This document shows, piece after piece, positions 1-8,320 of a DNA stretch of 11,139 nt (the stretch's first letter is position 1; the number at the start of each line of letters is the position of its first letter). Made by a program: the position numbers and the translations under genes. The notes beneath the pieces were generated by a model. That model made no database searches. It was not told where the DNA came from and saw only the letters and a program-made list of their open reading frames with translations. This DNA is from Pseudomonadales bacterium (lineage in GTDB: Bacteria; Pseudomonadota; Gammaproteobacteria; Pseudomonadales; Moraxellaceae), in NCBI GenBank assembly GCA_013043915.1, contig JABEVH010000185.1, forward strand, positions 1 through 11,139. The letters are read 5' to 3'.

Positions 1-129
1 CAGAATGCCTCGGGTATGACGAGTGCTTTGGTTAATATGCAAGCCAATCAACAGCAGGTTCAGGGTAGTTTGGCTGTGGTGCGAACTGCTGATCAAATGT
101 TGGGTTTCCTGATTGATACAAGGGCCTGA
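1..129 (+). CDS. 3' end of a small flagellar-rod-like protein (partial)
   Basis: The reading frame is open from the first base to a TGA at 127-129, giving 42 residues; the start lies outside the window. The tail contains a run of Gln/Asn-rich helix-like sequence, then VRTADQMLGFLIDTRA. This resembles the C-terminal helix of flagellar rod and hook proteins (FlgC/FlgG/FlgE type, where 'TADQML..L' recurs). It also resembles short proteins of about 90 residues in pseudomonads that end in TADEVLGTLIDxRA. I infer a small rod-like protein rather than a true rod subunit because the ending with IDTRA fits the short proteins better. The role cannot be fixed from 42 residues. No clear terminator follows, and the next gene starts 185 bp downstream. 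Confidence 0.5.
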   Translation, partial: QNASGMTSALVNMQANQQQVQGSLAVVRTADQMLGFLIDTRA

Positions 130-160
130 AGGGCGGGTAGGTGGTTGGATTTTCGGTATA

Positions 161-172
161 GACCGCTCGGTC
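161..172. promoter_or_regulatory. Perfect 12-bp palindrome, TetR-type operator candidate
   Basis: GACCGCTCGGTC is a perfect inverted repeat (GACCG-CT-CGGTC) about 145 bp upstream of the first acyl-CoA dehydrogenase. Palindromes of the form ACCGNNCGGT are commonly bound by TetR-family regulators, several of which control fatty-acid degradation genes; that is family knowledge, not a demonstrated match here. A possible -10 box, TAAAAT, lies at 207-212 but has no good -35 at the right distance, so the promoter itself is unsettled. The remainder of the 130-314 gap shows only a second short palindrome, TTGTAGACAA, at 222-231 and a GT-rich stretch. Confidence 0.35.
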
Positions 173-314
173 ACAAATTGCACTACAAGCGTCCGGTATT
201 CTGCTCTAAAATCCTGTTAACTTGTAGACAACAGAACGCCACGTGTTGTGTGGTGTTTGTGTTTGATGTCTCGAGATCTGGCGTCCCTATTGCTGTTTTC
301 TGAGGGTTACTAGC

Positions 315-2114
315 ATGACTCAATACAAAGCTCCCCTGCGTGATATGCAGTTTGTTCTTCATGATATGCTGAACATCGAGCAACATTATTCAAAGATACC
401 TGCCTATGCTGACACCAATCGCGAGTTGGTCGATAGTATTCTTGAGACAGGTGCCCAGTTTGCTGAGCAGGAATTATCCCCCATCAATCGCAGTGGCGAT
501 GAAGAAGGCTGCCATTTTAACGATGGCGTGGTGACCACGCCCAAGGGCTTTAAGCAAGCCTATACCAAGTTCGTTGAACTAGGTTTTGGTGCGATGTGTG
601 CTGACCCTGAGTACGGTGGACAGGGTTTGCCTCCTTCTCTGGGCATTGCCATGAGTGAAATGAATGGTACCGCCAACTGGTCATGGTCCATGTACCCCGG
701 GCTTTCGCATGGTGCGGTCAATACCATCGAAGCGCATGGCTCAGAAGAGCAAAAGGCAACCTATCTGGGCAAGTTAATCAGTGGTGAATGGACAGGTACC
801 ATGTGCCTGACCGAGTCGCATGCCGGTTCTGACCTCGGCCTCATTCGTACCCGCGCTGAACCTCAAGCCGATGGTACCTACAAGATTACCGGCACCAAGA
901 TATTCATCTCAGCCGGTGAACATGATATGGCGGGAAATATCGTTCATATCGTGTTGGCTCGTTTGCCTGATGCGCCTAAGGGAACCAAGGGTATTTCGCT
1001 GTTTATCGTACCTAAGTTTCTGCTGACTGCTGATGGTGGTGTGGGGGCGTCGAATGCGGTCAAGTGTGGTTCTATCGAACATAAGATGGGTATCAAGGCC
1101 TCTGCTACCTGTGTTATGAATTTTGATGGCGCTACCGGTGTGTTGATAGGCCCGGCCAACCGCGGTCTGAACTGCATGTTCACGTTCATGAATACGGCGC
1201 GTATTGGTACAGCTCTGCAAGGTGTGTGTGCCGCAGAAGGTTCATTCCAGGGGGCTCTAGAATACGCCCGCGACCGTCTCGCCATGCGCTCCCTGTCAGG
1301 ACCTAAGACTCCTGAAAAAGAGGCTGATCCCATCATCGTTCATCCGGCTGTGCGCCAGATGTTGTTGACACAAAAGGCATTTGCCGAAGGTGGTCGTGCC
1401 ATGGTGTACTGGTTGTCGAGTCAGACTGACTTGGTGACCTCAGGAAGCACTGAAGAAGAGCGTAAGGCCGCTGATGACCTGATGAGTTTTTTGACTCCGA
1501 TAGCCAAGGCGTTTTTGACCGAAGTCGGTTATGAAGCAGCCAATCACGGTGTACAGGTCTATGGTGGTCATGGTTTCATCCGTGAATGGGGTATGGAACA
1601 AATCGTGCGTGATACGCGTATTGCCCTGTTGTATGAGGGGACCACGCAGATTCAGGCTCTTGATCTGTTAGGACGCAAGGTACTTCAAACTCAGGGCGCT
1701 ATGCTCAGGCAGTTTACCAAGATCGTTCACAAGTTTTGCCAAGCGCATGAAGGTGAAGCTGGTCAGGCTGAATTTGTGCGTGAATTGACTCGTTTGAACA
1801 AGGAGTGGGGAGAGTTGACCACGCAGATCGGTATGAAAGCGATGCAGAACCCTGATGAAGTAGGCGCTGCCGCGGTGGATTACATGATGTATGCCGGATA
1901 TGTGACCATGGCCTACCTATGGGCATGGATGGCAGCGGTCGCTCAAGAGAAATTGGCCTCAGGTGAAGGTAATGCTGCTTTTTACCAGGCCAAGATTCAG
2001 ACCGCACAGTTCTACTTTAAGCGTATCCTGCCGCGCACTTACTCGCATGTAGCTGCTATTCAGGGCGGACTTGATGTTTTAATGCAGATGGATGCTGATC
2101 ATATGGCTTTTTGA
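315..2114 (+). CDS. Acyl-CoA dehydrogenase, long FadE/DmdC type (paralogue 1)
   Basis: Predicted FAD-dependent enzyme that introduces the alpha,beta double bond into an acyl-CoA, the first step of beta-oxidation, passing electrons to ETF in the cytoplasm. Residues 4-16 (YKAPLRDMQFVLH) are the short N-terminal motif typical of the ~600-residue subfamily that includes DmdC and Pseudomonas PA0506/PA0508-like enzymes. The flavin-contact segment MCLTESHAGSD starts at 163. YGGHGFIREWGMEQ (416-429) precedes LYEGTTQIQ, where Glu441 is the expected catalytic base. The extra C-terminal helical domain of this subfamily spans roughly 470-595. The length of 599 is normal. The ATG at 315 is supported by a GAGGG ribosome site 8 nt upstream. 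A strong terminator follows. Chain-length preference cannot be read from sequence; close resemblance to PA0506 (FadE1) suggests long-chain acyl-CoA, by inference only. DmdC-like activity on methylmercaptopropionyl-CoA is the alternative. Confidence 0.93.
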   Translation: MTQYKAPLRDMQFVLHDMLNIEQHYSKIPAYADTNRELVDSILETGAQFAEQELSPINRSGDEEGCHFNDGVVTTPKGFKQAYTKFVELGFGAMCADPEYGGQGLPPSLGIAMSEMNGTANWSWSMYPGLSHGAVNTIEAHGSEEQKATYLGKLISGEWTGTMCLTESHAGSDLGLIRTRAEPQADGTYKITGTKIFISAGEHDMAGNIVHIVLARLPDAPKGTKGISLFIVPKFLLTADGGVGASNAVKCGSIEHKMGIKASATCVMNFDGATGVLIGPANRGLNCMFTFMNTARIGTALQGVCAAEGSFQGALEYARDRLAMRSLSGPKTPEKEADPIIVHPAVRQMLLTQKAFAEGGRAMVYWLSSQTDLVTSGSTEEERKAADDLMSFLTPIAKAFLTEVGYEAANHGVQVYGGHGFIREWGMEQIVRDTRIALLYEGTTQIQALDLLGRKVLQTQGAMLRQFTKIVHKFCQAHEGEAGQAEFVRELTRLNKEWGELTTQIGMKAMQNPDEVGAAAVDYMMYAGYVTMAYLWAWMAAVAQEKLASGEGNAAFYQAKIQTAQFYFKRILPRTYSHVAAIQGGLDVLMQMDADHMAF

Positions 2115-2137
2115 TTAGGATCGCTCCTGTGGAAGAC

Positions 2138-2165
2138 AAGAGCCCGCGTTGCGGGCTTTTGTTTG
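2138..2165 (+). terminator. Intrinsic terminator after the first acyl-CoA dehydrogenase
   Basis: AGCCCGC (2141-2147), loop GTT, GCGGGCT (2151-2157) form a perfect 7-bp GC-rich stem. It is extendable by A-T and G-T pairs to about 10 bp and is followed directly by TTTTGTTTG. It sits 24 bp past the stop codon and 46 bp before the next start, so most transcripts of the first dehydrogenase should end here. Confidence 0.9.
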
Positions 2166-2210
2166 TTGATTTTGATATTTAATCCCGACTGACCGAATGA
2201 GGAATTCAGT

Positions 2211-3992
2211 ATGCCTATCTACAAGGCTCCATTGCGCGACATGCGTTTCGTGGCGTTTGAAGTATTTAAGGCAGAAGAGGTATGGGCAGCGAATCCTGCC
2301 TTTGTTGACGTGGATCGTGATCTGGTAGATGCCATTCTTGAAGAGAGTGCACGATTCAACGAGGAAGTATTATTTCCCTTAAATCGTAGCGGTGATGAAG
2401 AAGGTTGCCGGGTAGAAGGGGATACGGTGCGAACCCCAACGGGTTTTCGCGATGCTTTCCGGCAGTATGCTGAAGGTGGATGGATAGGCCTGGGCGCTGA
2501 TGTGAAATACGGAGGCCAGGGATTACCCAAGATGGTTACGGCGATGACCGATGAAATCCTTTTTGGTTGCAACCCATCCTTTGCCTTGTATCCTTTGCTG
2601 GGCATAGGCGCGGCTCTTGCCATGTCGCAGCATGCCGATGAGTCCTTGAACGAGACCTATTTGCCCAAGATATACTCCGGGGAATGGTCAGGTACGATGT
2701 GTCTCACCGAGCCGCATGCGGGCACCGATTTAGGCATTATTCGTACGCGCGCAGAACCACAAGCGGATAACAGCTACCTGCTCACCGGTACAAAAATCTT
2801 TATCACGGGCGGGGAACATGACCTGGCTGACAATATTATTCATCTGGTGTTGGCCAAGCTGCCTGGAGCTCCGGCCGGTTCGAAGGGGATTTCCCTATTC
2901 TTGGTGCCCAAGTTTCTGGTCAATGATGATGGTTCATTGGGGGAACGCAATGCCGTACATGTGGGCTCGATCGAGCACAAAATGGGTATCAAGGCTTCCG
3001 CTACCTGTGTCATGAATTTTGATGGTGCACGTGGCTGGCTGGTCGGGGAGCCTAATGAGGGCCTGGCTGCCATGTTTGTCATGATGAACTACGAAAGGCT
3101 GTCGATGGGTCTGCAGGGCTTGGGTGCATCGGAGGTTGCTTATCAAAACGCTGCAGCCTACGCGCGCGACCGGCTGCAGGGGAGGTCTGCTACCGGGGCT
3201 GCATGCCCTGATAAAGCAGCGGATCCCTTGTTGGTTCATCCTGATATACGCCGCATGTTGCTGACCGTAAGGGCGCACAATGAAGCTGCCCGTTGTTTTG
3301 CCATGTACGTATCGCAAGCGCTAGATGCCAGCAAATATGGCGTCAGTGAAGCTGATCGTAAGAAAGGATCTGATCTGGTAGCCTTGTTGACGCCGGTAGC
3401 CAAAGCGTTTTTGTCTGACCGCGGTTTTGATGCTTGTGTCATGGCGCAGCAGGTGTTTGGTGGGCATGGATATATCCGTGAATGGGGCATGGAGCAGTTG
3501 GTGCGAGATACGCGTATCGCTCAGATCTATGAAGGTACTAATGGTGTTCAGGCCATGGATCTGGCGGGGCGTAAGGTGGTGCGCAATCAGGGCGCTTATG
3601 TACGTCTTTATGTAGAGGATGTCAGGTCTCTGGTGGCGACCATGCAGCAGAATCCTGAACTAAATGACTTCTCGCAAGCCCTGGTAGGTGCGCTGATTCG
3701 ACTGGAAGAAGCGACGGATATGCTCTTAAAGCAAGCAGCGTCGGATGCCCATGCTACCAATGCTGCGGCAGTTGATTACCTGCACCTGTTTGGATTGGTT
3801 AGCTATGCTCACATGTGGGCCATGATGGCTCAGGTTGCTGTCTCCAAGCGTAGTACGGATGTCTTTTATCAGCACAAGCTGGAGTTGGGGCGGTATTTTA
3901 TGCAGCGGATGCTGCCTGAAATTGATGCCCGGTTGGCGGCCATTAAAACAGGACCTGCATCGTTGATGCAGTTCCCGGTCGAGTATTTCTAG
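2211..3992 (+). CDS. Acyl-CoA dehydrogenase, long FadE/DmdC type (paralogue 2)
   Basis: Second FAD-dependent acyl-CoA dehydrogenase of the same ~600-residue subfamily, collinear with its upstream neighbour: N-terminal motif YKAPLRDMRFV at 4-14, flavin segment MCLTEPHAGTD from 163, FGGHGYIREWGMEQ at 416-429, and catalytic Glu441 in IYEGTNGVQ. Residues 252-273 are identical in the two proteins, while the acyl-binding region (about 105-145) and the C-terminal domain (470-593) differ strongly. The pair is therefore an old duplication with probable divergence in substrate, as proposed for PA0506/PA0508 in Pseudomonas. The start is supported by GAGGA 7 nt before the ATG. The upstream terminator implies its own promoter, but the AT-rich stretch 2161-2185 shows no convincing -35/-10 pair. 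No terminator is seen after the TAG, so the 4065 gene may be co-transcribed (72-bp gap). The exact substrate is unknown. Confidence 0.93.
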   Translation: MPIYKAPLRDMRFVAFEVFKAEEVWAANPAFVDVDRDLVDAILEESARFNEEVLFPLNRSGDEEGCRVEGDTVRTPTGFRDAFRQYAEGGWIGLGADVKYGGQGLPKMVTAMTDEILFGCNPSFALYPLLGIGAALAMSQHADESLNETYLPKIYSGEWSGTMCLTEPHAGTDLGIIRTRAEPQADNSYLLTGTKIFITGGEHDLADNIIHLVLAKLPGAPAGSKGISLFLVPKFLVNDDGSLGERNAVHVGSIEHKMGIKASATCVMNFDGARGWLVGEPNEGLAAMFVMMNYERLSMGLQGLGASEVAYQNAAAYARDRLQGRSATGAACPDKAADPLLVHPDIRRMLLTVRAHNEAARCFAMYVSQALDASKYGVSEADRKKGSDLVALLTPVAKAFLSDRGFDACVMAQQVFGGHGYIREWGMEQLVRDTRIAQIYEGTNGVQAMDLAGRKVVRNQGAYVRLYVEDVRSLVATMQQNPELNDFSQALVGALIRLEEATDMLLKQAASDAHATNAAAVDYLHLFGLVSYAHMWAMMAQVAVSKRSTDVFYQHKLELGRYFMQRMLPEIDARLAAIKTGPASLMQFPVEYF

Positions 3993-4064
3993 GCATGTCA
4001 TGACTTGCAGCGCAAACTCGCTACTGACACAATGGATGCGAGATGATGGATGAACTGATGGCCC

Positions 4065-5282
4065 ATGCGGATCAGTTGGAGAGTAATCGGGTTGATGGTG
4101 GGTGGACTGGTAGCAGTCTGTTCACCGCAAGCCTTTGGGCAAGATGAGCCCCTGGTTTTCGATTTCATGACCCTATGGCAGATGAATCAGCCGGATGGCA
4201 TGTTAACGCCCGTACCCTTGCGGCCTCAGGCGATGACGACGGCAAAGCCGCGCACCGGCATGGGGTCATCTTTACATTATCGCGATGCGGCATCCTGCTT
4301 GCAGGATAGGGCGCCGAGCCAGCAAATGCTGCTGGTGTGGGCTGATAACACACATTGCTCTTTTTCCTGGCGCGCGAATGCGGTAGCGCGAACCGTCAAT
4401 GACTGGTTTGTCGTGGCCCCTACAACGACTGATATTCCCAAAAAATCAGCCAGTAGCCTGATCACCCTGCTGTATGGAGTGGGCTGGGATCAGATACAGG
4501 GCACTTATTTTACCCGTAGTATCAGTTCTAGTTTTCAGCTGCCAGCGGTGGAACAACGCTTCTCCCTTCTGGTTGAAAGTAATGAACAGGCGATCAATCC
4601 GACGGAAATTGGCGCCCCCTCTCCTTTGCAGCAACAATCGCCGGCGACGACGTCTAGTGCGATTGCGCTACAGTGGCGTTCACTGGCAGAAAGGTATACG
4701 GGGCTAAATCTTGACCTGGGCGTGCGAGGTGGTCCTGAGCTTTTTGTGCGTGGTCGATATGAGAGAAGGATAGCGTTGGGATCTAAGTTTTGGCTGCATT
4801 TTAATCAGTCCCTGATTGAGGCCAGTCGAACACAAGCCGAATCTTATTCTGAAGCTGATATCGAACGTTCGTTGGGTAACTCCAGTGTGCTGCGTTTGAG
4901 CAGTACCTGGGATTGGCAACAAATTCAAAGCAGTGTAGGCGAACAGTGGGTGCATGCGTTAACAATTATGCATACCTTCAAAGATCAATCTGTTTTAACC
5001 AGTGGGCTTTCTGTCGCAGGTATCAGTTCGCCTGAGTTTGGCTACCAAACCTGGGGGCCTGGAGCCACCTACCATCAAGTATTCTGGCGGCCATGGCTGT
5101 TTTATGAGCTTAGGCCAGCTTATACCTATGTTCGCTACGCTCCCAATCCTTCTGAGCAGGCAGTTACCCTGCAGACGTTTCTGGCAGGGCATATCATGCA
5201 GGGTGTGATCTTTGAGCCAACTACAAGTCCACGATGGGTCATGTCTATGGAAGTGGCTTTGGGCATGATGTTTGGTCAGTAG
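4065..5282 (+). CDS. Exported protein of unknown function, probable outer-membrane beta-barrel
   Basis: I do not recognise this 405-residue protein by name. It begins with a signal peptide (Arg2 and Arg6, hydrophobic core 8-18, likely cleavage after AFG at 25 or the next residue). Residues 26-140 form a distinct N-terminal part with two cysteines (78 and 98) that could form a periplasmic disulfide. From about 195 to the end the sequence alternates hydrophobic and polar residues with many aromatics, as in repeated amphipathic strands. Examples are LFVRGRYERRIAL, KFWLHFNQSLI and PWLFYELRPAYTYVRYA. This is typical of an outer-membrane barrel, although the last residue is Gln rather than Phe. The ATG at 4065 is the first possible start, because an in-frame TGA lies three codons upstream; no good Shine-Dalgarno is visible. 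The stop overlaps the convergent kinase gene by 7 bp. It may be transcribed with the dehydrogenase 72 bp upstream. Confidence 0.8.
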   Translation: MRISWRVIGLMVGGLVAVCSPQAFGQDEPLVFDFMTLWQMNQPDGMLTPVPLRPQAMTTAKPRTGMGSSLHYRDAASCLQDRAPSQQMLLVWADNTHCSFSWRANAVARTVNDWFVVAPTTTDIPKKSASSLITLLYGVGWDQIQGTYFTRSISSSFQLPAVEQRFSLLVESNEQAINPTEIGAPSPLQQQSPATTSSAIALQWRSLAERYTGLNLDLGVRGGPELFVRGRYERRIALGSKFWLHFNQSLIEASRTQAESYSEADIERSLGNSSVLRLSSTWDWQQIQSSVGEQWVHALTIMHTFKDQSVLTSGLSVAGISSPEFGYQTWGPGATYHQVFWRPWLFYELRPAYTYVRYAPNPSEQAVTLQTFLAGHIMQGVIFEPTTSPRWVMSMEVALGMMFGQ

Positions 5283-8044
5283 ATGGACCAACGCAGCAGC
5301 GCTTCGCGCAACTGTGAAAGTTCAACAGGTTTGCTCAAGTGCTCATTCATGCCTACTTCAAGAGAACGGGCCTGGTGTTCATCAAGGATATGGGCGGTCA
5401 GGGCGAGGATAGGAATGGGACGTCGCCGCGTTTGCCGTTCCCACTCGCGTATAGCCTGGGTGGCTACATAGCCATCGACAAAAGGCATATCGCAATCCAT
5501 AAGCACAATGTCATAACTGCGTCGGCTGACCTCTTCAACAGCTTCCTTGCCATTAGCAACGACGGAGCACTCAACGCCAAGTTTTTGCAGCATGCCACGT
5601 ATTACTTTTTGACTTAGGTGGTTATCTTCAGCGATCAGCACGCGTAACTGGCGCAGATGTTGTTGAATATCAGCAATTTTAGGTTCCCGCTCACGCGGGC
5701 GTTGACGATCTAAGTGCCCTAGTTCTTCAGCGATGGCGGTTTTGAGGTCACGCTCGGTGACAGGCTTGGTCAAAACTCTGCGTATGCCTACGTTGATGGC
5801 CATGGTCATTGTTGGCGCCATGCGTACGCCTGTCAACATCAGGACCAGTACATCATTGGTAATCAGCAGGTCCTCTTTGATACGCGCTGCTAATTGCAGG
5901 CCACTCATCCCCGGCATATTGTGGTCGAGAACGATAATGTCAAAAGGTTCACCCAACGTAGCTGCATTGCGTGCGATGGCTAGGGCTTCGGCGCCATTAT
6001 CACTGGTGGTGACTTTCATGCCCCAGCTGAGGGATTGTTGTTCAATGACGCGGGTGGACGTATGGTTGTCATCAACAACGAGCAAGCGTAATCCCTGCAA
6101 CTTATCTTCAAAAGGCAGCCTGGCCGGTTCATCATCGGTTTGCGCGCGAAGAGGTACTTCAAACCAGAAAATACTGCCATGGCGTTCCTCGCTTTCTGCG
6201 CCAATTTTTCCACCCATAAGGGCAATCAGTTGCTGGCAGATGCTAAGTCCGAAATGAGTTTCAGGTTGTTCATTGGGGTTATTGTCAGGGGTAAATAGAT
6301 GGGCCATTTGTTCTGCTGGAATGCCTATTCCGGTGTCGCGTACTTCACCACGAAGCGTGTCTGGTGCTGATCCGGCCATTAGGGATAGCACGATTTCTCC
6401 GTGATGGGTGTAGCGCAGTGCATTGCGCAGGAGACTGCTGATGACCTGTCGTAACCGAGTGGGATCCCCTAGCGCCTTGTTAGGCAAATCTTTGCTACGG
6501 CTACCTACCAGTTCAAGGTGTTTATCCTCAGCACGACTGCGGAAAATGTCGAGGCAGTCTTTAAGAAGTGCATCGAGTTCAAAGGGCTCGGAAACGATAG
6601 AAATTTGATTACTCTGGCTATTGGCATAGTCTAGGAGGTCATTCAAGATGCGTAGCAGCGAATGCGTAGAGGCTTGTATGGTGCTGGCGTATTCATGCTG
6701 GTTAGGAGTCAAGGGAGTGTCAAGCAATAGCTCGGACATGCCGAGAATGCCGCTCATGGGCGTACGCATTTCATGACTGAGTTGCATCATGAATCGGCTG
6801 CGTGAACGTATTTCGCTTTCGGCAGCCAAAGCACGCTGTCGCATCTGCATCAGCTCGGTGCGCAGTTTTCCGACGCTCATGCCCATGGTCAGAATAATGA
6901 TCAGGCCTTGCAAGAGCGTAGCCATAAGCACCATCCATCCTGCAGGGATGGGAAGATCGATGCGCCCAAAGGAAAGTAAGACACTGAGAAGGACGCTGAG
7001 AAGCGAAAATGTGCCAGCCCAGAGAAATACTTTGGCCTGAGCTTCGCCTAGCCACATGGCATGCAGAGTTATGCCCAGTATCAGCATGCTGCCAAACATG
7101 GCAGCAAGACTACTTATTCTGGCGATAGCAAGTAAAGGAACCCAAGGTATGGCGATCAATAACAGGGAGAGCAAGGCTATTTGTAGCCAGAGGATCTGGT
7201 TGGTCAGGGGGCTGAGCCGGTGCAATTTAAGGAATGACTGCGTGAATCGGCTGGCGGTTAAAAGACTTAACAGAAGCCCGGAAATTTCAAGAAAATTTTG
7301 CAAATAAGGTTGAGTGAAGAAATAGAGACCCAGATACCCTGCGTTGGCTGCAAGGTAGAGGCCAATAGCAAGCGTATACCAAGCATAATGCAGATTGGGG
7401 GTTTGTCGGGTACGAATAAATACAAAAATATGGTAGATCAGGATGCTGATGAGCAGGCCTAGCCCGCTACCATAAATCATGTTTTTCCAACTTAAGGAAA
7501 TGCCCGCTTGGTAGAGACTACTAAGCAATACGGGAAAACTTAACGTTAGATCGGATTTGATCGAAAAATAAAAGGTGGCTGTTGAATGGGCAGTAACATG
7601 CGCAATAAATAAATAGCCCGTTCCTGGAAGGTCTCCGATTACCTGCGGCGTGTGGCTGCCAGCTTTCTCAACAAGAAATTGCCCTGCAGCCGTTGGCTGG
7701 TAAAAATCAATGTTTGCCAAGCTGGCCTTGTCTAGGTTGATCACAGCAGACTGATCAATCCCCTCAGGATTGCTGATGCATATTTTCAGCCATACACGGT
7801 GACGCTGAAATCCCAGATGAATCTGTTTTAGGTCTTGTGACTTAAACCGGTCAGCAAAAGATGCAGAGCTGACATCTTGAATACCCAGCATGTCGCTACG
7901 GTCGATCAGCACGCCCACAGAAGCGCTTATGTTGCGAGTAGGCAATGAATCATCATTACCTAAGTTGACAGTTGCTGCTTGTGCTAGAAAAGACAAGCAG
8001 CATAGCAGAGCTAGTAGCGAAAGTTGTTTAATACATCCTTGCAT
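5276..8044 (-). CDS. RetS-like hybrid sensor histidine kinase with two receiver domains
   Basis: A 922-residue membrane sensor. Signal peptide 1-23 (cleavage AQA|A). The periplasmic 7TMR-DISMED2-type domain covers about 40-165. Seven hydrophobic helices lie between 185 and 395. The HisKA domain has SHEMRTP with phospho-acceptor His424. The ATPase domain has N box Asn541 and DTGIGIP at 570-576. Receiver 1 (652-770) has Asp658/659, Asp707, Thr738 and Lys760; receiver 2 (801-917) has Glu806/Asp807, Asp850, Thr883 and Lys905. This is the architecture and length of Pseudomonas RetS (942 aa), which restrains GacS and so controls the Rsm small RNAs; the His position even coincides with RetS His424 as I remember it. 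Odd: the glycine-rich G2 box reads THFGLS (596-601) instead of GxGLGL. No Hpt domain is present, so both receivers depend on partners. The start at 8044 is the first possible, with an in-frame TAG just upstream and a weak ribosome site. Orthology to RetS is probable, not proven; other DISM hybrid kinases share the layout. Confidence 0.88.
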   Translation of the reverse strand: MQGCIKQLSLLALLCCLSFLAQAATVNLGNDDSLPTRNISASVGVLIDRSDMLGIQDVSSASFADRFKSQDLKQIHLGFQRHRVWLKICISNPEGIDQSAVINLDKASLANIDFYQPTAAGQFLVEKAGSHTPQVIGDLPGTGYLFIAHVTAHSTATFYFSIKSDLTLSFPVLLSSLYQAGISLSWKNMIYGSGLGLLISILIYHIFVFIRTRQTPNLHYAWYTLAIGLYLAANAGYLGLYFFTQPYLQNFLEISGLLLSLLTASRFTQSFLKLHRLSPLTNQILWLQIALLSLLLIAIPWVPLLAIARISSLAAMFGSMLILGITLHAMWLGEAQAKVFLWAGTFSLLSVLLSVLLSFGRIDLPIPAGWMVLMATLLQGLIIILTMGMSVGKLRTELMQMRQRALAAESEIRSRSRFMMQLSHEMRTPMSGILGMSELLLDTPLTPNQHEYASTIQASTHSLLRILNDLLDYANSQSNQISIVSEPFELDALLKDCLDIFRSRAEDKHLELVGSRSKDLPNKALGDPTRLRQVISSLLRNALRYTHHGEIVLSLMAGSAPDTLRGEVRDTGIGIPAEQMAHLFTPDNNPNEQPETHFGLSICQQLIALMGGKIGAESEERHGSIFWFEVPLRAQTDDEPARLPFEDKLQGLRLLVVDDNHTSTRVIEQQSLSWGMKVTTSDNGAEALAIARNAATLGEPFDIIVLDHNMPGMSGLQLAARIKEDLLITNDVLVLMLTGVRMAPTMTMAINVGIRRVLTKPVTERDLKTAIAEELGHLDRQRPREREPKIADIQQHLRQLRVLIAEDNHLSQKVIRGMLQKLGVECSVVANGKEAVEEVSRRSYDIVLMDCDMPFVDGYVATQAIREWERQTRRRPIPILALTAHILDEHQARSLEVGMNEHLSKPVELSQLREALLRWSIY

Positions 8045-8263
8045 GGCGCGCTAACATACTCTTGAGAGGGTAAGGATGCAATTTACCCTGTAGAAGTTGA
8101 GCAGAGCAAGACCTGTTCATGTTGATCCTGAATACTATTACGATGAGCAAAAGCCTCGTAAATCCTTGCCCCATGCGGGCGGGTATATAAGCGGTGGTTT
8201 TGATCAGGTGTTTTCTGGCTTTGTACGCAGGCTTTGAGTGTTGCTAGCGTGGGCTGCAAAGAC

Positions 8264-8272
8264 ACTATAGCA
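8264..8272 (-). promoter_or_regulatory. Candidate extended -10 promoter for the RetS-like kinase
   Basis: On the - strand this reads TGCTATAGT, an extended -10 (TGn) joined to TATAGT, which differs from TATAAT at one position. No good -35 lies 16-18 nt upstream, as is usual for extended -10 promoters. It would give a 5' leader of roughly 210 nt before the kinase start, long enough for post-transcriptional control. The call is based on motif inspection only. Confidence 0.3.
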
Positions 8273-8320
8273 CATGCATTAAATCACGTGGCAGTGGTCC
8301 CCCCGAAGAGACAGATTTTC

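Noticed and set aside
5733..6257. 174-codon + strand frame opposite the kinase receiver domains
   Set aside because: It is antisense to well-conserved receiver motifs, is rich in Ser/Arg/Leu as expected for a shadow frame, and has no family resemblance.
8083..8265. 60-codon - strand frame starting with GTG
   Set aside because: No ribosome site, no recognisable family, and it sits downstream of the likely kinase promoter in its leader; kept only as a note in the gap entry.
8290..8320. GTCTCT-TCGG-GGGGAC hairpin on the - strand
   Set aside because: Half of the pairs are G-U and there is no T-run after it, so it is not a credible terminator.
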